A DNA stretch of 64,000 nt from Paraburkholderia sartisoli (GTDB lineage Bacteria; Pseudomonadota; Gammaproteobacteria; Burkholderiales; Burkholderiaceae): the NCBI RefSeq assembly GCF_900107685.1, contig NZ_FNRQ01000001.1, positions 620,001 to 684,000 of the forward strand, in the 5' to 3' direction. Every line of letters begins with the position of its first letter. The first letter of the stretch is position 1. The position numbers and the translations under genes were made by a program. Below, in pieces: positions 30,714-41,077 of the stretch. The notes beneath the pieces were generated by a model. The model was not told the origin of the DNA. It saw only the letters and a list, made by a program, of their open reading frames with translations, and searched no databases.

Positions 30714-33068
30714 ATGCTTTCCTCCACCACGCGACAGATTACTGATGCCGGCTTTCGTCGCCGGTTTCATCTGCGTTCGCTGGAACATCAGCGTCCGCTA
30801 TCCGCGATCACGATGGCGTTTGCCGTCGTGGCGTATCTGTCGTTTGTCGCGATGCGTAGTGCCGTCGACGCTCCGGCGGTCGGGTTGCAGTACCGGCTCG
30901 CCTGCGGACTGTGTCTCGCGCTGCTCGCCATGGCGATGTCGCGCGCGAAGACCACGTGGGTTTTTGGCGCCGTCAGCGTTGCGTACACGCTGATGTTGCA
31001 TGCCGGCATCGGGCTCAACATCGTCGGTCTCGCGTCGCCACTGCTGTGGGCGCTCCCCGCGATGGTGATGGTCGTGATGGGTGCCGCGCCGCTGTGGCTG
31101 ACGCCCACGCAATTTCTTTTCGGCACCGTCGCGTTTTATGCGAGCGGGCTGCCGGTTCTGCTGAACGTGCATGGAGCGCACGACGGGGTGTATTTCGTTT
31201 GCTGGTCGTGGGTCGCGATCAGCTTCCTGTCGGCGGCGGTCTTGCACGGCTGCTTCTACTGGCTCCGACGCAATCACTTCCTGCTCGAAGACCAGCTCGT
31301 GCAGCTCGCTGCCACCGATCCGCTGACCGGTCTGCAAAACCGTCGCGCGTTCAGGCAAGGCGCGGAGAAGCTGCTGTCGACGCCCGACGAAAGCGCAACA
31401 TTTAGCGCGATCTTCGTCGATATCGACTACTTCAAGTCGTTGAACGACCGCTTCGGTCACTCGGTCGGCGACCAGATGCTCCATGAAGTCGCGCAGATCC
31501 TGAAAGCGCAGACCAGCGCGGACGACAACGTCAGCCGCATCGGTGGCGAAGAGTTCGCGTTGCTGCGGCCCGGCGGATTGCGCGGCGCGCTCGGGTTCGC
31601 CGAGACGCTGCGCGTCGCGATCTCGGGCATCGCGCGCCCCGACGGCGCGTTGACGGCAAGTTTTGGCGTCGCGGAATATCGCGCGGGCGAAGGCATCATG
31701 TCGCTGCTCGATCGCGCCGACGAGGCGCTGCTGCGTGCCAAGTATTCGGGCCGCAATCGCGTGTGCGCCGAACGGGCCGCGGCGGATGACGCCGCGCGGC
31801 TCAAGGCGATTCAGTCGCCGGGCAGCGACGCGCTCGCACGTGGGGCTTCGTCGCGTGAACCGCTCCGTCAGCCGTGGGACGACCACTATCTGACGTCGCA
31901 TTTCCAGCCGCTCTACAGTCTTTCGCATCAGAAGCAGGTTGGCTTCGAGGCGCTGCTGCGCGGCGAGCGCGACGACGGCTCGGTCATCGCGCCGGCCATC
32001 CTGTTCGCACCCAGACCGTTCACCAGCGAGAGCGACCTGGACCGGGTGAGTCACGCGCTGCATCTTGCCAACGCCGCACGCGTGATTCCCGACGACGCGT
32101 GGGTGTTCCTCAACATCCTGCCTGTTTCGTTTGTCGCGGAAGGCTACGCGGATCAACTCGCGGACATCGCGCGCTCGGCCGGACTTGGTCCGGAGCGCGT
32201 CGTGCTGGAGTTGCTGGAGTCGCACGGCGGCAGCGTCGACGATCTGTCACGCGCGGCGGCGCAGTACCGCGAACACGGTTTCCTGATCGCGGTCGACGAT
32301 TTCGGCGCCGGGCACTCGAATCTGGACCGCCTCTTTCAGATCCGCCCGGACCTCGTGAAGCTCGATGGCGAACTGATCCGCGCGACGAGCCCCGGCGCGC
32401 GGCAGCCCATCCTGCCGAAACTGGTTTCGCTGCTGCATCAGGCGGGCATGCTGGTCGTCGTCGAAGGCGTGGAGACGACGGACGAACTGATTCTCGCCGT
32501 CGAATCGAACGTGGACTTCGCGCAGGGCTATCTGCTCGGCCGGCCCGCCACGACGATCACGCCACCGGAGCCGGTGAACCGCCGCATCGATCACGCGTTC
32601 GACGTGATCGCCGAAGGCCGTGCGCATCAGCACGCGCGGTTCGAATCGGAGCTTCATCCATATCGCCTTGCGCTCGATCTTGCGGCGCAGGCGTACTCGG
32701 GCGGCGTGCCGCTCGAAGAAGCATTCGCGCCGCTCGCGACGCTCGAACTGTGCATCAGCTGTTTCATTCTCGACGAAAGCGGCCGTCAGGTCGGGCTCGA
32801 GGTGAACGGCATGGCGTCGGCGAAAGCGGGCGATTCGCTGCAACCGGTCGCGAATCCGCGCGATGCGCGGTGGGATCATCGGCCGTACTTCAGGAACGCG
32901 GTGCTGCGCCCGGGCGTGCCGGTGACGAGCAGCCCGTATCTCTCGCTCGCGAGCGGCCGGCCGTGCATCGCCGTGACCATCGCGGTGCCGACGGAGCAGG
33001 GGCGCTGCGTCGTGGGCGTCGAACTGGACTGGTCGCTCGAACGGCTGCCCTGGCCGGCGGTGGACTAG
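30714..33068 (+). CDS. Membrane GGDEF-EAL protein (diguanylate cyclase / c-di-GMP phosphodiesterase) with C-terminal sensory domain
   Basis: A 784-residue protein controlling the second messenger c-di-GMP. Residues about 30-180 contain six hydrophobic segments. The GGDEF domain (about 195-355) has DPLTGLQNRRAF and an intact RIGGEEFALLR near 275. The EAL domain (about 390-615) keeps the catalytic set: FEALLRG near 409, the conserved Glu in LELLES, VDDFGAGHSN near 527, VKLDGELI, VEGVET and AQGYLLGRPA. Both activities may thus be intact. The last 150 residues (PYFRNAVLRPG, SSPYLSLASGRP) resemble a Cache-like small-molecule sensor, unusual after an EAL domain. It stands alone on the plus strand. 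Confidence 0.9.
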   Translation: MLSSTTRQITDAGFRRRFHLRSLEHQRPLSAITMAFAVVAYLSFVAMRSAVDAPAVGLQYRLACGLCLALLAMAMSRAKTTWVFGAVSVAYTLMLHAGIGLNIVGLASPLLWALPAMVMVVMGAAPLWLTPTQFLFGTVAFYASGLPVLLNVHGAHDGVYFVCWSWVAISFLSAAVLHGCFYWLRRNHFLLEDQLVQLAATDPLTGLQNRRAFRQGAEKLLSTPDESATFSAIFVDIDYFKSLNDRFGHSVGDQMLHEVAQILKAQTSADDNVSRIGGEEFALLRPGGLRGALGFAETLRVAISGIARPDGALTASFGVAEYRAGEGIMSLLDRADEALLRAKYSGRNRVCAERAAADDAARLKAIQSPGSDALARGASSREPLRQPWDDHYLTSHFQPLYSLSHQKQVGFEALLRGERDDGSVIAPAILFAPRPFTSESDLDRVSHALHLANAARVIPDDAWVFLNILPVSFVAEGYADQLADIARSAGLGPERVVLELLESHGGSVDDLSRAAAQYREHGFLIAVDDFGAGHSNLDRLFQIRPDLVKLDGELIRATSPGARQPILPKLVSLLHQAGMLVVVEGVETTDELILAVESNVDFAQGYLLGRPATTITPPEPVNRRIDHAFDVIAEGRAHQHARFESELHPYRLALDLAAQAYSGGVPLEEAFAPLATLELCISCFILDESGRQVGLEVNGMASAKAGDSLQPVANPRDARWDHRPYFRNAVLRPGVPVTSSPYLSLASGRPCIAVTIAVPTEQGRCVVGVELDWSLERLPWPAVD

Positions 33069-33254
33069 CGGCGGTAGTGACGCTGGACCCCCGGCGGTCG
33101 ACGGATATCAGCCACTAAAGCCAGCCATCATCCGGCGAGCGCGAAGTCCGGCACCTCACAACGCGCTGGCAACGCACAGCGCCCTCCACAAAGGCTCGCT
33201 TTCATACGCCGCGCGCGGCATCATTTCGTTTTCGCCTACGTTTCGGGACGTGCC

Positions 33255-34358
33255 ATGACCTCCGCTTTCATCGAATCCCCGTGTTACGAAGACCAGCGCC
33301 AGCGGTTTGTGCAGGCGGTCGCCGACGCGGGCGGCGAACACTTCGACTATCCGCATCCGCTAAAGGGGCCGCGCGGCGAAGCGCTCGCCACCGACGTCGC
33401 GGTGCTCGGCGATCGCAACGCGCCGAATCGTCTCGTCGCGATTTCGGGCACGCACGGCATCGAGGGCTATTACGGCTCGGAATGCCAGATCCGTCTGCTG
33501 CACGATCTGCGCGGACGCGACCTGCCGAAGGACGTGTCGGTGGTGCTCGTGCATCTCGTCAATCCGTGGGGCACGGCGTGGATGCGCCGCGTGAACGAGG
33601 ACAACGTCGACGTGAACCGCAACTACGTCAGCTTCGACGGCCCGCTGCCGGCCAACGCCGCGTACGAAACGCTGCATGAAATCTATCTGGCGAGAGACCT
33701 CGACGGCCCGGGCCGCCGCGCCGCGGACGAGCTGTTCGCCACGCACGCGCGCAATCTCGGCCACACGCCGATGATGAACATCGTCGAAGCCGGGCAGTAT
33801 GTGCATGGCAACGGGTTGTTCTTCGGCGGCAAGTCGGCCACGTGGACCAACCGCACCGTGCGCGCGATCATGGCCGACCACGTCGCGGGCGCCCGCACGG
33901 CGATGAGCTTCGACCTGCACACGGGCGCGGGTCCGTTCGGCTATCCGCTGCTGATGACGATCGCGGAGCGCAGCTACCCCGCGCACGCGACCGCGCAATC
34001 GGTCTACGGCCCGTGGCTGCACACGATCATCACGGCCGCCGACGCCACGTCCGACACCGGCGTCGCGGCGACCGCGACGGGCTACACGTCGCAGGCGCTG
34101 CTCGACCAGCTGCACGACGTGAACCTGATGCAGTTCGTCATCGAGTGCGGGACCTACGATGGGCACGTCGGTCATACGATCCTGCGCGACGACCACTGGC
34201 TGCATCTGCACGGCGATCCGCTCGACGCAACCGGCCGCCGGATCAAGGCGGCGATGCTCGAACATTTTTATCCCGCCGACGCGGACTGGCGCGAACTCAC
34301 CGGACTGCGCACGCAGCAGGTATGGCGGCGCGCGCTGGAGAAGCTCGCGCAGATGTAG
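33255..34358 (+). CDS. DUF2817 / M14-like zinc carboxypeptidase
   Basis: A 367-residue cytosolic protein. ISGTHGIEGYYGSE near residues 69-82 holds the HxxE zinc ligands of M14 metallopeptidases. NEDNVDVNRN near 115 is the Asn-Arg substrate-binding block, and SFDLHTGAGPFGYP near 218 supplies the third zinc histidine. This combination defines the DUF2817 family. No signal peptide is visible. The ATG at 33255 opens conserved sequence. The substrate is unknown; relatives are thought to act on small peptides or amides. Confidence 0.85.
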   Translation: MTSAFIESPCYEDQRQRFVQAVADAGGEHFDYPHPLKGPRGEALATDVAVLGDRNAPNRLVAISGTHGIEGYYGSECQIRLLHDLRGRDLPKDVSVVLVHLVNPWGTAWMRRVNEDNVDVNRNYVSFDGPLPANAAYETLHEIYLARDLDGPGRRAADELFATHARNLGHTPMMNIVEAGQYVHGNGLFFGGKSATWTNRTVRAIMADHVAGARTAMSFDLHTGAGPFGYPLLMTIAERSYPAHATAQSVYGPWLHTIITAADATSDTGVAATATGYTSQALLDQLHDVNLMQFVIECGTYDGHVGHTILRDDHWLHLHGDPLDATGRRIKAAMLEHFYPADADWRELTGLRTQQVWRRALEKLAQM

Positions 34359-34752
34359 GCGCGCGGTGAGTGCCGTACGAGCGCCGTTCAGGCGCCGCGG
34401 TTGGTGCGAATCGCGTTTGAAAAAAGGGAACCTCAGGCGCCTTTATGTCACGCGTGTCAGGGTAGATGCGTGAAAGTCCGGTTGATTCCGTTGCGCGCGC
34501 ACAGTAAATAAATACTCTGGATACCTGATTGAATGCGCGTTTGTCAGGTGTAACGCGTGCTACACGATGCTTCGCAACGCAGCCGCACCGGATGCGAAAT
34601 GCGCATCATCTGTACAATTGTCCGATCGACAACCTGGGCAGCGGCGTTTTCAGGTCAGGTCTGCCGGTTGCGACGGCGCCGCGAGCGCGGCGCGACGCGC
34701 AGGTTCATGACGTACACGCTGTCCTGCATTGAACGGAACACGCGCACACGAT
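34359..34752. other. Intergenic region upstream of map
   Basis: 394 bases. TACAAT near 34613-34618 may be a -10 element for map, and GATGCG..CGCATC near 34593 forms a small hairpin. No coding sequence is convincing. Confidence 0.35.
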
Positions 34753-35538
34753 ATGGCCATCACTTACAAGACTCCCGACGACATCGCCCGGCTGCGCATT
34801 TCAGGCCGTCTCGCGGCGGATGTGCTCGCGATGATTGGCGAACACGTGAAAGCCGGCGTGTCGACGGATCACCTCGACGCGCTGTGCAACGACTTCATCG
34901 TCAACACGCTGAAGGTCATCCCCGCCAATATCGGCTACATGGGTTTTCCGAAGACGGTCTGCACGTCGGTCAATTCGGTCGTGTGCCACGGCATTCCAGA
35001 CCGCGGCGAAGTGCTGAAAGACGGCGACATCGTCAACATCGACGTCGCCATCATCAAGGACGGCTATTTCGGCGACACGAGCCGCATGTACTGCGTGGGC
35101 GAGCCGAGCCCGGTCGCGCGCGAGCTGATCGACACCACCTATGAAGCGATGATCGCGGGTATTCGTCAGGTGAAGCCGGGCGCGACGCTCGGCGACGTCG
35201 GCCATGCGATCCAGCAGACCGCGCAGCGCAAGGGCTTCTCGATCGTGCGCGACTACTGCGGCCATGGCATCGGCAAGGTCTATCACGAAGATCCACAGGT
35301 GCTGCACTACGGTCAGCCGGGGCAGGGCACGCGCCTGAAGCCCGGCATGGTGTTCACGATCGAGCCGATGGTCAACGCGGGCCGCGCCGGCACCACCGTC
35401 ATGCGCGACGGCTGGACCGTGGTCACGAAGGACCGCTCGCTGTCGGCGCAATGGGAGCACATGATCGCCGTCACCGACGATGGGTTCGAACTGCTGACGC
35501 CCTGGCCGGACGGCACGGGCGCTTACGAGGCGCCCTGA
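34753..35538 (+). CDS. map: Methionine aminopeptidase, type I
   Basis: Removes the initiator methionine from nascent proteins, using two divalent metals. Ligands sit in NIDVAIIKDGYFGDTSRM (two Asp), CGHGIGKVYHEDP (His), FTIEPMV (Glu) and the C-terminal WEHMIAVTDDG (Glu). At 261 residues it matches E. coli Map. ATG at 34753 gives MAITYKTPDDIARLR. A map gene is often followed by glnD or rpsB-tsf; here it stands alone, so this may be a second map copy in the genome, which cannot be judged from this window. Confidence 0.94.
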   Translation: MAITYKTPDDIARLRISGRLAADVLAMIGEHVKAGVSTDHLDALCNDFIVNTLKVIPANIGYMGFPKTVCTSVNSVVCHGIPDRGEVLKDGDIVNIDVAIIKDGYFGDTSRMYCVGEPSPVARELIDTTYEAMIAGIRQVKPGATLGDVGHAIQQTAQRKGFSIVRDYCGHGIGKVYHEDPQVLHYGQPGQGTRLKPGMVFTIEPMVNAGRAGTTVMRDGWTVVTKDRSLSAQWEHMIAVTDDGFELLTPWPDGTGAYEAP

Positions 35539-35656
35539 ACCGCCCCGCGTGCCTGGATTTGCGCGACTCGCCGCACACGTCGTGAAAATAAGGATTTGAC
35601 TCGCGCGCCGGTTCGGTTAAAGCTACGCGTTAGCGCTTCAAGGGGTTTTCGTCTGC

Positions 35657-36181
35657 ATGAGTCCGTCACTGACCGTTCGCCGTATTGCTGTCGACCAGGG
35701 CGCCGTTTTCCGCGAGCTTCGCACCGCGTCGCTGCGCGAGGCGCCTTACGCATTTGGCGAAACGCTCGAAGATGCGCTCCTCGCCGACGCCACCTCGTTC
35801 GATGCCACCGCGGCTCGCCACGCAGGCTCGGAGGAGGCCACTTCGTTTATCCTCTATACGGAAGGCCATCCGGCCGGTCTGATCGGCGCGTGTTTCGAGG
35901 AATCGGCGCTGCATCGCGCGTTCGTGAGCGAGCTGTGGGTGGCGCCCGCCGTACGGCATCTGCGCGGCGGCGAGCTGCTCGTGAACACCGCGAGCGAATG
36001 GCTCTCGAGCCAGGGCGCGCGGGAAATCTACGCGTGGGTGGCCGACGCGAACCGCACCGCGATGCGCTTTTACGAGCGCCTCGGCTTCGGTCCGACCGGC
36101 GAGCATATCCGCACCGGCGACGCGTGGGAAACCCTGCTGGTGCGTCACGTGGCGCCGGCAACGGAGCCCCCGGCGCCATGA
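35657..36181 (+). CDS. GNAT family N-acetyltransferase
   Basis: A 174-residue protein with the GNAT fold. SELWVAPAVRHLRGGELLVNTASEW (about 95-119) is motif A, whose R-x-x-G-x-G/A-like loop (RHLRGGE) binds acetyl-CoA; ANRTAMRFYERLGFGPTGE (about 132-150) is motif B. It starts at ATG 35657 behind AAGGGG. The substrate cannot be read from the sequence. Separate from its neighbours by short gaps. Confidence 0.85.
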   Translation: MSPSLTVRRIAVDQGAVFRELRTASLREAPYAFGETLEDALLADATSFDATAARHAGSEEATSFILYTEGHPAGLIGACFEESALHRAFVSELWVAPAVRHLRGGELLVNTASEWLSSQGAREIYAWVADANRTAMRFYERLGFGPTGEHIRTGDAWETLLVRHVAPATEPPAP

Positions 36182-36342
36182 TGTGTCCGGTGGTGCTGCC
36201 GGGCGCCGCCGTTCAGGCTTCATCCCCGTCGCTGCGGCGTTCGCTGCATCTTTTTTTCTCCCGTCTCGCGTCCTTTATCGCCAAAAAACCTGGCTGTGTG
36301 CGTGGACGCCTGTAAAATACGCAAAATTTTTTACCGAACGCC

Positions 36343-37143
36343 ATGCCGCCCAGGAAATCGCCTTTTTTTGAATTGCGCAGTGGTTCTGTCGACACGCTGC
36401 TGTTCGTGGTCAAGACAACCGACCTCGACGCAATCCGTGCCGAGCTGACCCGGCGCTTCGAGGCGACCCCGGAATTCTTCGCCAACGACACCGTCGCGAT
36501 CGACGTGCGCCGGCTTGCCGCCGGGGAAAGCGTGCCGCTCGCCGACATCGCGCAGCTGCTCGACAGCGTGCGCATGCGCCCCGTCGGCATCGTCGCCGAT
36601 GCGGCGCAGCAGACGTGGGCGAGCGAGTCTGGCTTGCCGTTCCTCGAAGCACGCGACCGTCGCGGTGCCGCTCCGAAGGGCGACAGCGAAGCATCGGGCG
36701 AAGCCGGAAGCGATGCGCAGGCGGCGCCTGGCGCAGTAGAAACGTCGGCCGAGGCGACGGCGACGTCCGCCACGCAACCCGCCGAGCCGGTGCGCGTGGC
36801 GACCTCGGCGCAAACGCTCGTGATCGAAAAGCCGTTGCGTTCGGGCCAGCGGATTTACGCGAAGGGCGATCTCGTCGTGCTGGGCCTCGTGAGCTACGGC
36901 GCGGAGGTGATCGCGGAAGGCAACATCCATATCTATGCGCCGCTGCGCGGCCGGGCACTCGCCGGCGTGCAGGGCAATCACGACGCGCGCATTTTCTGCA
37001 CGTGTCTCGAGCCGGAACTCATCTCGATCGCGGGCATCTACCGGACGACCGAGAACCCGCTCCCCGCGGATGTGCTGGGCAAGCCGGTGCAGATCCGGCT
37101 CGACGAAGAAAAGCTGATGATCGAACCGCTGCGGCTCACCTGA
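36343..37143 (+). CDS. minC: Septum site-determining protein MinC
   Basis: An FtsZ polymerisation inhibitor kept at the cell poles by MinD. The N-terminal domain (1-105) contains the [19 protein letters not shown] start typical of MinC and acts on FtsZ. A Glu/Ala/Thr-rich linker of about 50 residues (105-155) is longer than in E. coli. The C-terminal beta-helix (about 160-262) holds [17 protein letters not shown] and [19 protein letters not shown], and binds MinD. First gene of minCDE. Confidence 0.95.
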   Translation: MPPRKSPFFELRSGSVDTLLFVVKTTDLDAIRAELTRRFEATPEFFANDTVAIDVRRLAAGESVPLADIAQLLDSVRMRPVGIVADAAQQTWASESGLPFLEARDRRGAAPKGDSEASGEAGSDAQAAPGAVETSAEATATSATQPAEPVRVATSAQTLVIEKPLRSGQRIYAKGDLVVLGLVSYGAEVIAEGNIHIYAPLRGRALAGVQGNHDARIFCTCLEPELISIAGIYRTTENPLPADVLGKPVQIRLDEEKLMIEPLRLT

Positions 37144-37246
37144 CGGGCAGGCGCGCGCGCCGTGTTTTCATCGCGCGCTGCCGGCCGGGCTGCTGCCGGA
37201 CTTGCACAAGAATCTGAACGAATTTGACGGACACAAGGTAAGGGTT

Positions 37247-38062
37247 ATGGCAAAAATCATTGTGGTGACTTCGGGCAAGGGTGGTGTGGGCAAGACGACC
37301 ACGAGCGCGAGTTTTGCATCTGCCCTCGCGCTGCGCGGCAGCAAGACGGTCGTGATCGACTTCGACGTCGGCCTGCGTAACCTCGACCTGATCATGGGGT
37401 GCGAGCGCCGCGTGGTGTACGACCTCATCAACGTGATCCAGGGTGAGGCGAACCTGAACCAGGCGCTCATCAAGGACAAGAAGTGCGAGAGCCTGTTCAT
37501 CCTGCCCGCCTCGCAGACCCGCGACAAGGACGCGCTCACGATGGAAGGCGTCGAGAAGATCATCAACGATCTGATCGCGATGGACTTCGAATACATCATC
37601 TGCGATTCGCCGGCGGGTATCGAATCGGGCGCGCTGCTCGCGATGCACTTCGCCGACGAGGCGCTGATCGTGACGAACCCGGAAGTGTCGTCGGTGCGCG
37701 ACTCGGACCGCATTCTCGGCATGCTGTCGTCGAAGACGAAGCGCGCCATCGAAGGCAAGGAGCCGATCAAGGAACATCTGCTCATCACCCGCTACAACCC
37801 GAAGCGCGTGAGCGAAGGCGAAATGCTGTCGCTCACCGACATCCAGGAAATCCTGCGCATCGACCTGATCGGCGTGATTCCGGAATCGGAAGCCGTGCTG
37901 CATGCGTCGAACCAGGGGCTGCCGGCGGTACACCTCGACGGTACCGACGTGGCGGAAGCCTATAAAGACGTGGTGTCGCGTTTCCTCGGCGAACAGAAGT
38001 CGCTTCGCTTTACCGATTACCAGAAGCCGGGCCTGCTGCAGCGCCTCTTCGGCACCAAGTAA
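37247..38062 (+). CDS. minD: Septum site-determining ATPase MinD
   Basis: A deviant Walker ATPase that cycles on and off the membrane. The P-loop KGGVGKTTT (11-19) includes the signature lysine Lys11. The C-terminal amphipathic helix, ending [11 protein letters not shown], is the membrane-targeting sequence. ATG at 37247 gives 271 residues; the in-frame upstream start at 37202 adds non-conserved residues. It follows minC by 103 bases. Confidence 0.96.
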   Translation: MAKIIVVTSGKGGVGKTTTSASFASALALRGSKTVVIDFDVGLRNLDLIMGCERRVVYDLINVIQGEANLNQALIKDKKCESLFILPASQTRDKDALTMEGVEKIINDLIAMDFEYIICDSPAGIESGALLAMHFADEALIVTNPEVSSVRDSDRILGMLSSKTKRAIEGKEPIKEHLLITRYNPKRVSEGEMLSLTDIQEILRIDLIGVIPESEAVLHASNQGLPAVHLDGTDVAEAYKDVVSRFLGEQKSLRFTDYQKPGLLQRLFGTK

Positions 38063-38076
38063 GGGGAGCGCACGTC

Positions 38077-38331
38077 ATGTCGATTCTCACGTTTTTGCTG
38101 GGCGAGAAAAAGCGATCCGCTTCGGTCGCGAAAGAGCGCCTGCAGCTGATCATCGCGCACGAGCGCGCCGGGGGCCATGCGCCCGCGGATTATCTGCCGG
38201 CGTTGCAGCGCGAGCTCGTCGCGGTCATCTCGAAGTACGTCAAGATTTCCGACGACGATATCCGCGTGAGCCTCGAGCGTCAGGACGACCTCGAAGTGCT
38301 CGAAGTGAAGATCGAAATTCCCCAGGCTTGA
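38077..38331 (+). CDS. minE: Cell division topological specificity factor MinE
   Basis: An 84-residue partner that stimulates MinD ATPase and drives pole-to-pole oscillation. The N-terminal [12 protein letters not shown] is the membrane-binding and MinD-contact segment, then [13 protein letters not shown] forms the contact helix; the rest is the dimerisation domain. It lies 14 bases after minD, behind GGGGAG. Confidence 0.95.
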   Translation: MSILTFLLGEKKRSASVAKERLQLIIAHERAGGHAPADYLPALQRELVAVISKYVKISDDDIRVSLERQDDLEVLEVKIEIPQA

Positions 38332-38429
38332 TCGCAGGATAAAAGGCGGGCCTGTTTTCCGGCCTCGCTGGCATGCTGGTTCTGTGGCGCTGCGCGCGTT
38401 CCGTTTCACCGGGCGGCGCGTGGCGCCGG

Positions 38430-39821
38430 TCATGGACGCGGGGTGTCGGCTGACTGCTCGCCTGGTTCGTCCTCGATGACCGCTTCGGGTACTTCAGGGA
38501 CGGGCGCGGGCGCCGCTTGCCGCAGTGGCGCCATATAGCGTTGCGCGAGCGTCTCGTAGAGCGGCGGCGCGAAGACGCGCGATACGCGGCTCGAGATCAG
38601 CGCCGTCGCCATCAGTGAGATCACCAGTGCGTGGCCGTTGATCATTTCCATCACGATGACGAAAGCCGTGATCGGCGATTGCGTGACCGCGGCCAGATAG
38701 CCGACCATCGCAAGCGCGATCAGCATCTGCAGTTCCATGCTGCCGAACACCATGTGCAGCACGTTGCCGAAGCCCGCGCCGATCGACAGCGAAGGCGCGA
38801 AGATGCCGCCGGGAATGCCCGGCAGATACGAGCCGACCATCGAGACCATCTTCAGCAGCGGATAGAACACCGACAGGTTGACGGTGCCGTCCAGCAGGCC
38901 GCGTGCCTCGGCGTAACCGCTGCCGAACGTCGTGCCACCCGAAATCAGCCCGATCACCGCGATCAGGAGCCCGCATACCGCGGCAAACGCGACCGGCCAT
39001 TCGCCGTGCAGCGTGCGCAGCGGCGCGGGAATCCAGCGCCCGGTATTGAGCAGCAGCCAGCAGAAAACGCCGCCCGCGATGCCGGTCACGACGGCGGTCA
39101 GCGCCACGGCGACCGCGAGCAGATTCGGGAAATGCGCGCCAATCTGGATCGTGCCGAAATACGTGTAGTTGCCGTTCAGGCCGAGCGCAATCACACCGGC
39201 GATGATGATCGCCGTGATCAGCACGCCGCTCGCGCGCGCCTCGAAGCTGCGGGTGAGCTCCTCGATCGCGAAGACGATTCCGGCGAGCGGCGTATTGAAC
39301 GCTGCCGACAGACCCGCCGCCGCGCCGGCCAGCACGAGTTGCCGTTCGATGTGCCGGTTCGAGCGCGGGTAGAAGCGCCGCAGGTTGAACATGAGCGCCG
39401 CGCCAACCTGGACGGTCGGCCCTTCGCGGCCGATCGTGAAGCCGCCGAGAATCGCCAGGAATGACACGGCGATCTTGCCAAGCAGAATCGGGACGGTGAG
39501 CAGCCGCGAGCCGGTTTCGCCAGTATTCGTGTGCAGGGTGGCGATGACCTGCGGGATGCCGCTGCCCTCGGCGCCACGAAAGAACTGGCGTGTGAGCCAC
39601 ACGGACAGCGCGGCCACAGCCGGCGTGACGAGGAGCGGCAGCCACACGTGCCGGTGCTGCATCGTGTTGAATGCGGCGTAACCCCAGTCGATGAGCCGCG
39701 CGTAAAGCACCGCGACGAGACCCACCGCGATCGCGCCGAGCCAGAAGATGCCGAACTGGCGCCACAGGCGCCTCGTGCGCCGCACGACGGTTGAAGCCAG
39801 GGGAGGGAGTGCCTGGAGCAT
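38430..39821 (-). CDS. ClC-family chloride channel / Cl-:H+ antiporter
   Basis: A 463-residue inner-membrane protein with about 10-12 membrane segments. The chloride-site motifs are all visible: GSGIP (86-90), GREGP (131-135) and GGIFAPSL. The gating glutamate is present in GREGP and the internal EE pair in FAIEELTRSF, the pattern of proton-coupled antiporters rather than channels. The C terminus is a Pro/Glu-rich tail without CBS domains. ATG at 39821 matches the conserved start; a longer in-frame start is rejected. It is convergent with minE. Confidence 0.9.
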   Translation of the reverse strand: MLQALPPLASTVVRRTRRLWRQFGIFWLGAIAVGLVAVLYARLIDWGYAAFNTMQHRHVWLPLLVTPAVAALSVWLTRQFFRGAEGSGIPQVIATLHTNTGETGSRLLTVPILLGKIAVSFLAILGGFTIGREGPTVQVGAALMFNLRRFYPRSNRHIERQLVLAGAAAGLSAAFNTPLAGIVFAIEELTRSFEARASGVLITAIIIAGVIALGLNGNYTYFGTIQIGAHFPNLLAVAVALTAVVTGIAGGVFCWLLLNTGRWIPAPLRTLHGEWPVAFAAVCGLLIAVIGLISGGTTFGSGYAEARGLLDGTVNLSVFYPLLKMVSMVGSYLPGIPGGIFAPSLSIGAGFGNVLHMVFGSMELQMLIALAMVGYLAAVTQSPITAFVIVMEMINGHALVISLMATALISSRVSRVFAPPLYETLAQRYMAPLRQAAPAPVPEVPEAVIEDEPGEQSADTPRP

Positions 39822-40066
39822 GGCGGTTTGTCGACGCAAAGTCTGGATTATAGCGGCGCATCGTTGGCGCGGAATGAGCAGACCGCGTATCGTCGCGCCA
39901 TCTGCGCGCATCTGGAGCATCCCCGCGGCTGCGACTGGTAATGGCTCGTTACAGCGAGCCTGTCGCAACATTCGGCATTGCGGGCGCAACTTCCGTAGAA
40001 TGCACGTTTCACACAGGGAAACAGAGCTGAAATGGATCGATCCCCGATAAAAGTGGCAAATTGACC

Positions 40067-41077
40067 ATGAAGCGCATCCTGATCGTCAAGGTCACCTCGC
40101 TCGGCGACATCATCGAGGCACAACCCGTGGTAGCGGACATCAAACGGGCTTTTCCGGGCGTCAAGGTCGACTGGGCCGCCGACGAGATGTTCGCCGACGT
40201 GGCTCGCTGGAATACCGGTATCGACCGCGTGCTGTGCGCGCCGTTGCGACGCTTCAAGAAGGCCCGCAGCCTCGCGGATTTCCGCTCGATCGCCGCTTCG
40301 ATCGCCGAGCTGCGCGCCGAGCGTTACGACGTCGTGATCGACATCCACGGCGTCTACAAGAGCGCCATCATCGCGTTTCTGACGCGCTCGTCACGCCGTC
40401 TCGGCTACCGGTCGCAGGACCTCGGCGAGCGGGGTGCCGCGTTCGCCTATACGGGCCGCCTCGCGCCGCGCGCCGAAGTCAACGCGTGGCATGGCATGCG
40501 CATCAGCGTGGGCGATGCGCTCGGTTTTCAGGTCGAGGGGCCGCCGGTTTTCAATCTGCAGGTGCCGGGTGCATCCAGTTCGCCCGTGTCGACGATCGGG
40601 AGCGCACCGGTCGCCATGCTGTTTCATGCCACATCCAAGGACGACAAAAAGCTGCCCGCGACGCACTGGGCTGCGATTGCACGCAACCTGATCGAACGCG
40701 GATACGCGATCGAGTTGCCGTGGGGGTCTCCGGCCGAGCGCGTCGAAGCGGGCGCGATTGCCGCGCTCGTGCCCGAGGCATCGCTGCTGCCGCCGATGGA
40801 CGTCACCGAAATCGCGCGGATGATCGACCGGGCTGCGCTCGTCGTCGGTGTCGATACCGGTTTCGTGCATCTCGCACATGCGCTGCAAAAGCGCGCCGTC
40901 ATGATTTTTGTGGCGACCTCGCGGGAGCACTTCGGCATCGAAGCGGCGTTCCGTTCGATCTCCATCGGCGATGGACGGGGCGTGCCGCCCGTCGATGAAG
41001 TGTTGCGCGCCCTCGAATACGTGCATACCGAACCGGGCGCAGCCGCGGCCGGCGACACCACCGTGGCGGCGGCCTGA
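40067..41077 (+). CDS. waaC: Lipopolysaccharide heptosyltransferase I
   Basis: Adds the first heptose to Kdo of the LPS inner core, from ADP-heptose, at the cytoplasmic face of the inner membrane. It is a GT-B glycosyltransferase of family GT9: MKRILIVKVTSLGDIIEAQPV starts with the acceptor-site Asp-Ile, and VGVDTGFVHLAHAL near residue 265 is the ADP-heptose binding block. ATG at 40067 gives 336 residues; a TTG two codons earlier is also possible. WaaC rather than WaaF is preferred from the start, SLGDIIEA. Confidence 0.88.
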   Translation: MKRILIVKVTSLGDIIEAQPVVADIKRAFPGVKVDWAADEMFADVARWNTGIDRVLCAPLRRFKKARSLADFRSIAASIAELRAERYDVVIDIHGVYKSAIIAFLTRSSRRLGYRSQDLGERGAAFAYTGRLAPRAEVNAWHGMRISVGDALGFQVEGPPVFNLQVPGASSSPVSTIGSAPVAMLFHATSKDDKKLPATHWAAIARNLIERGYAIELPWGSPAERVEAGAIAALVPEASLLPPMDVTEIARMIDRAALVVGVDTGFVHLAHALQKRAVMIFVATSREHFGIEAAFRSISIGDGRGVPPVDEVLRALEYVHTEPGAAAAGDTTVAAA

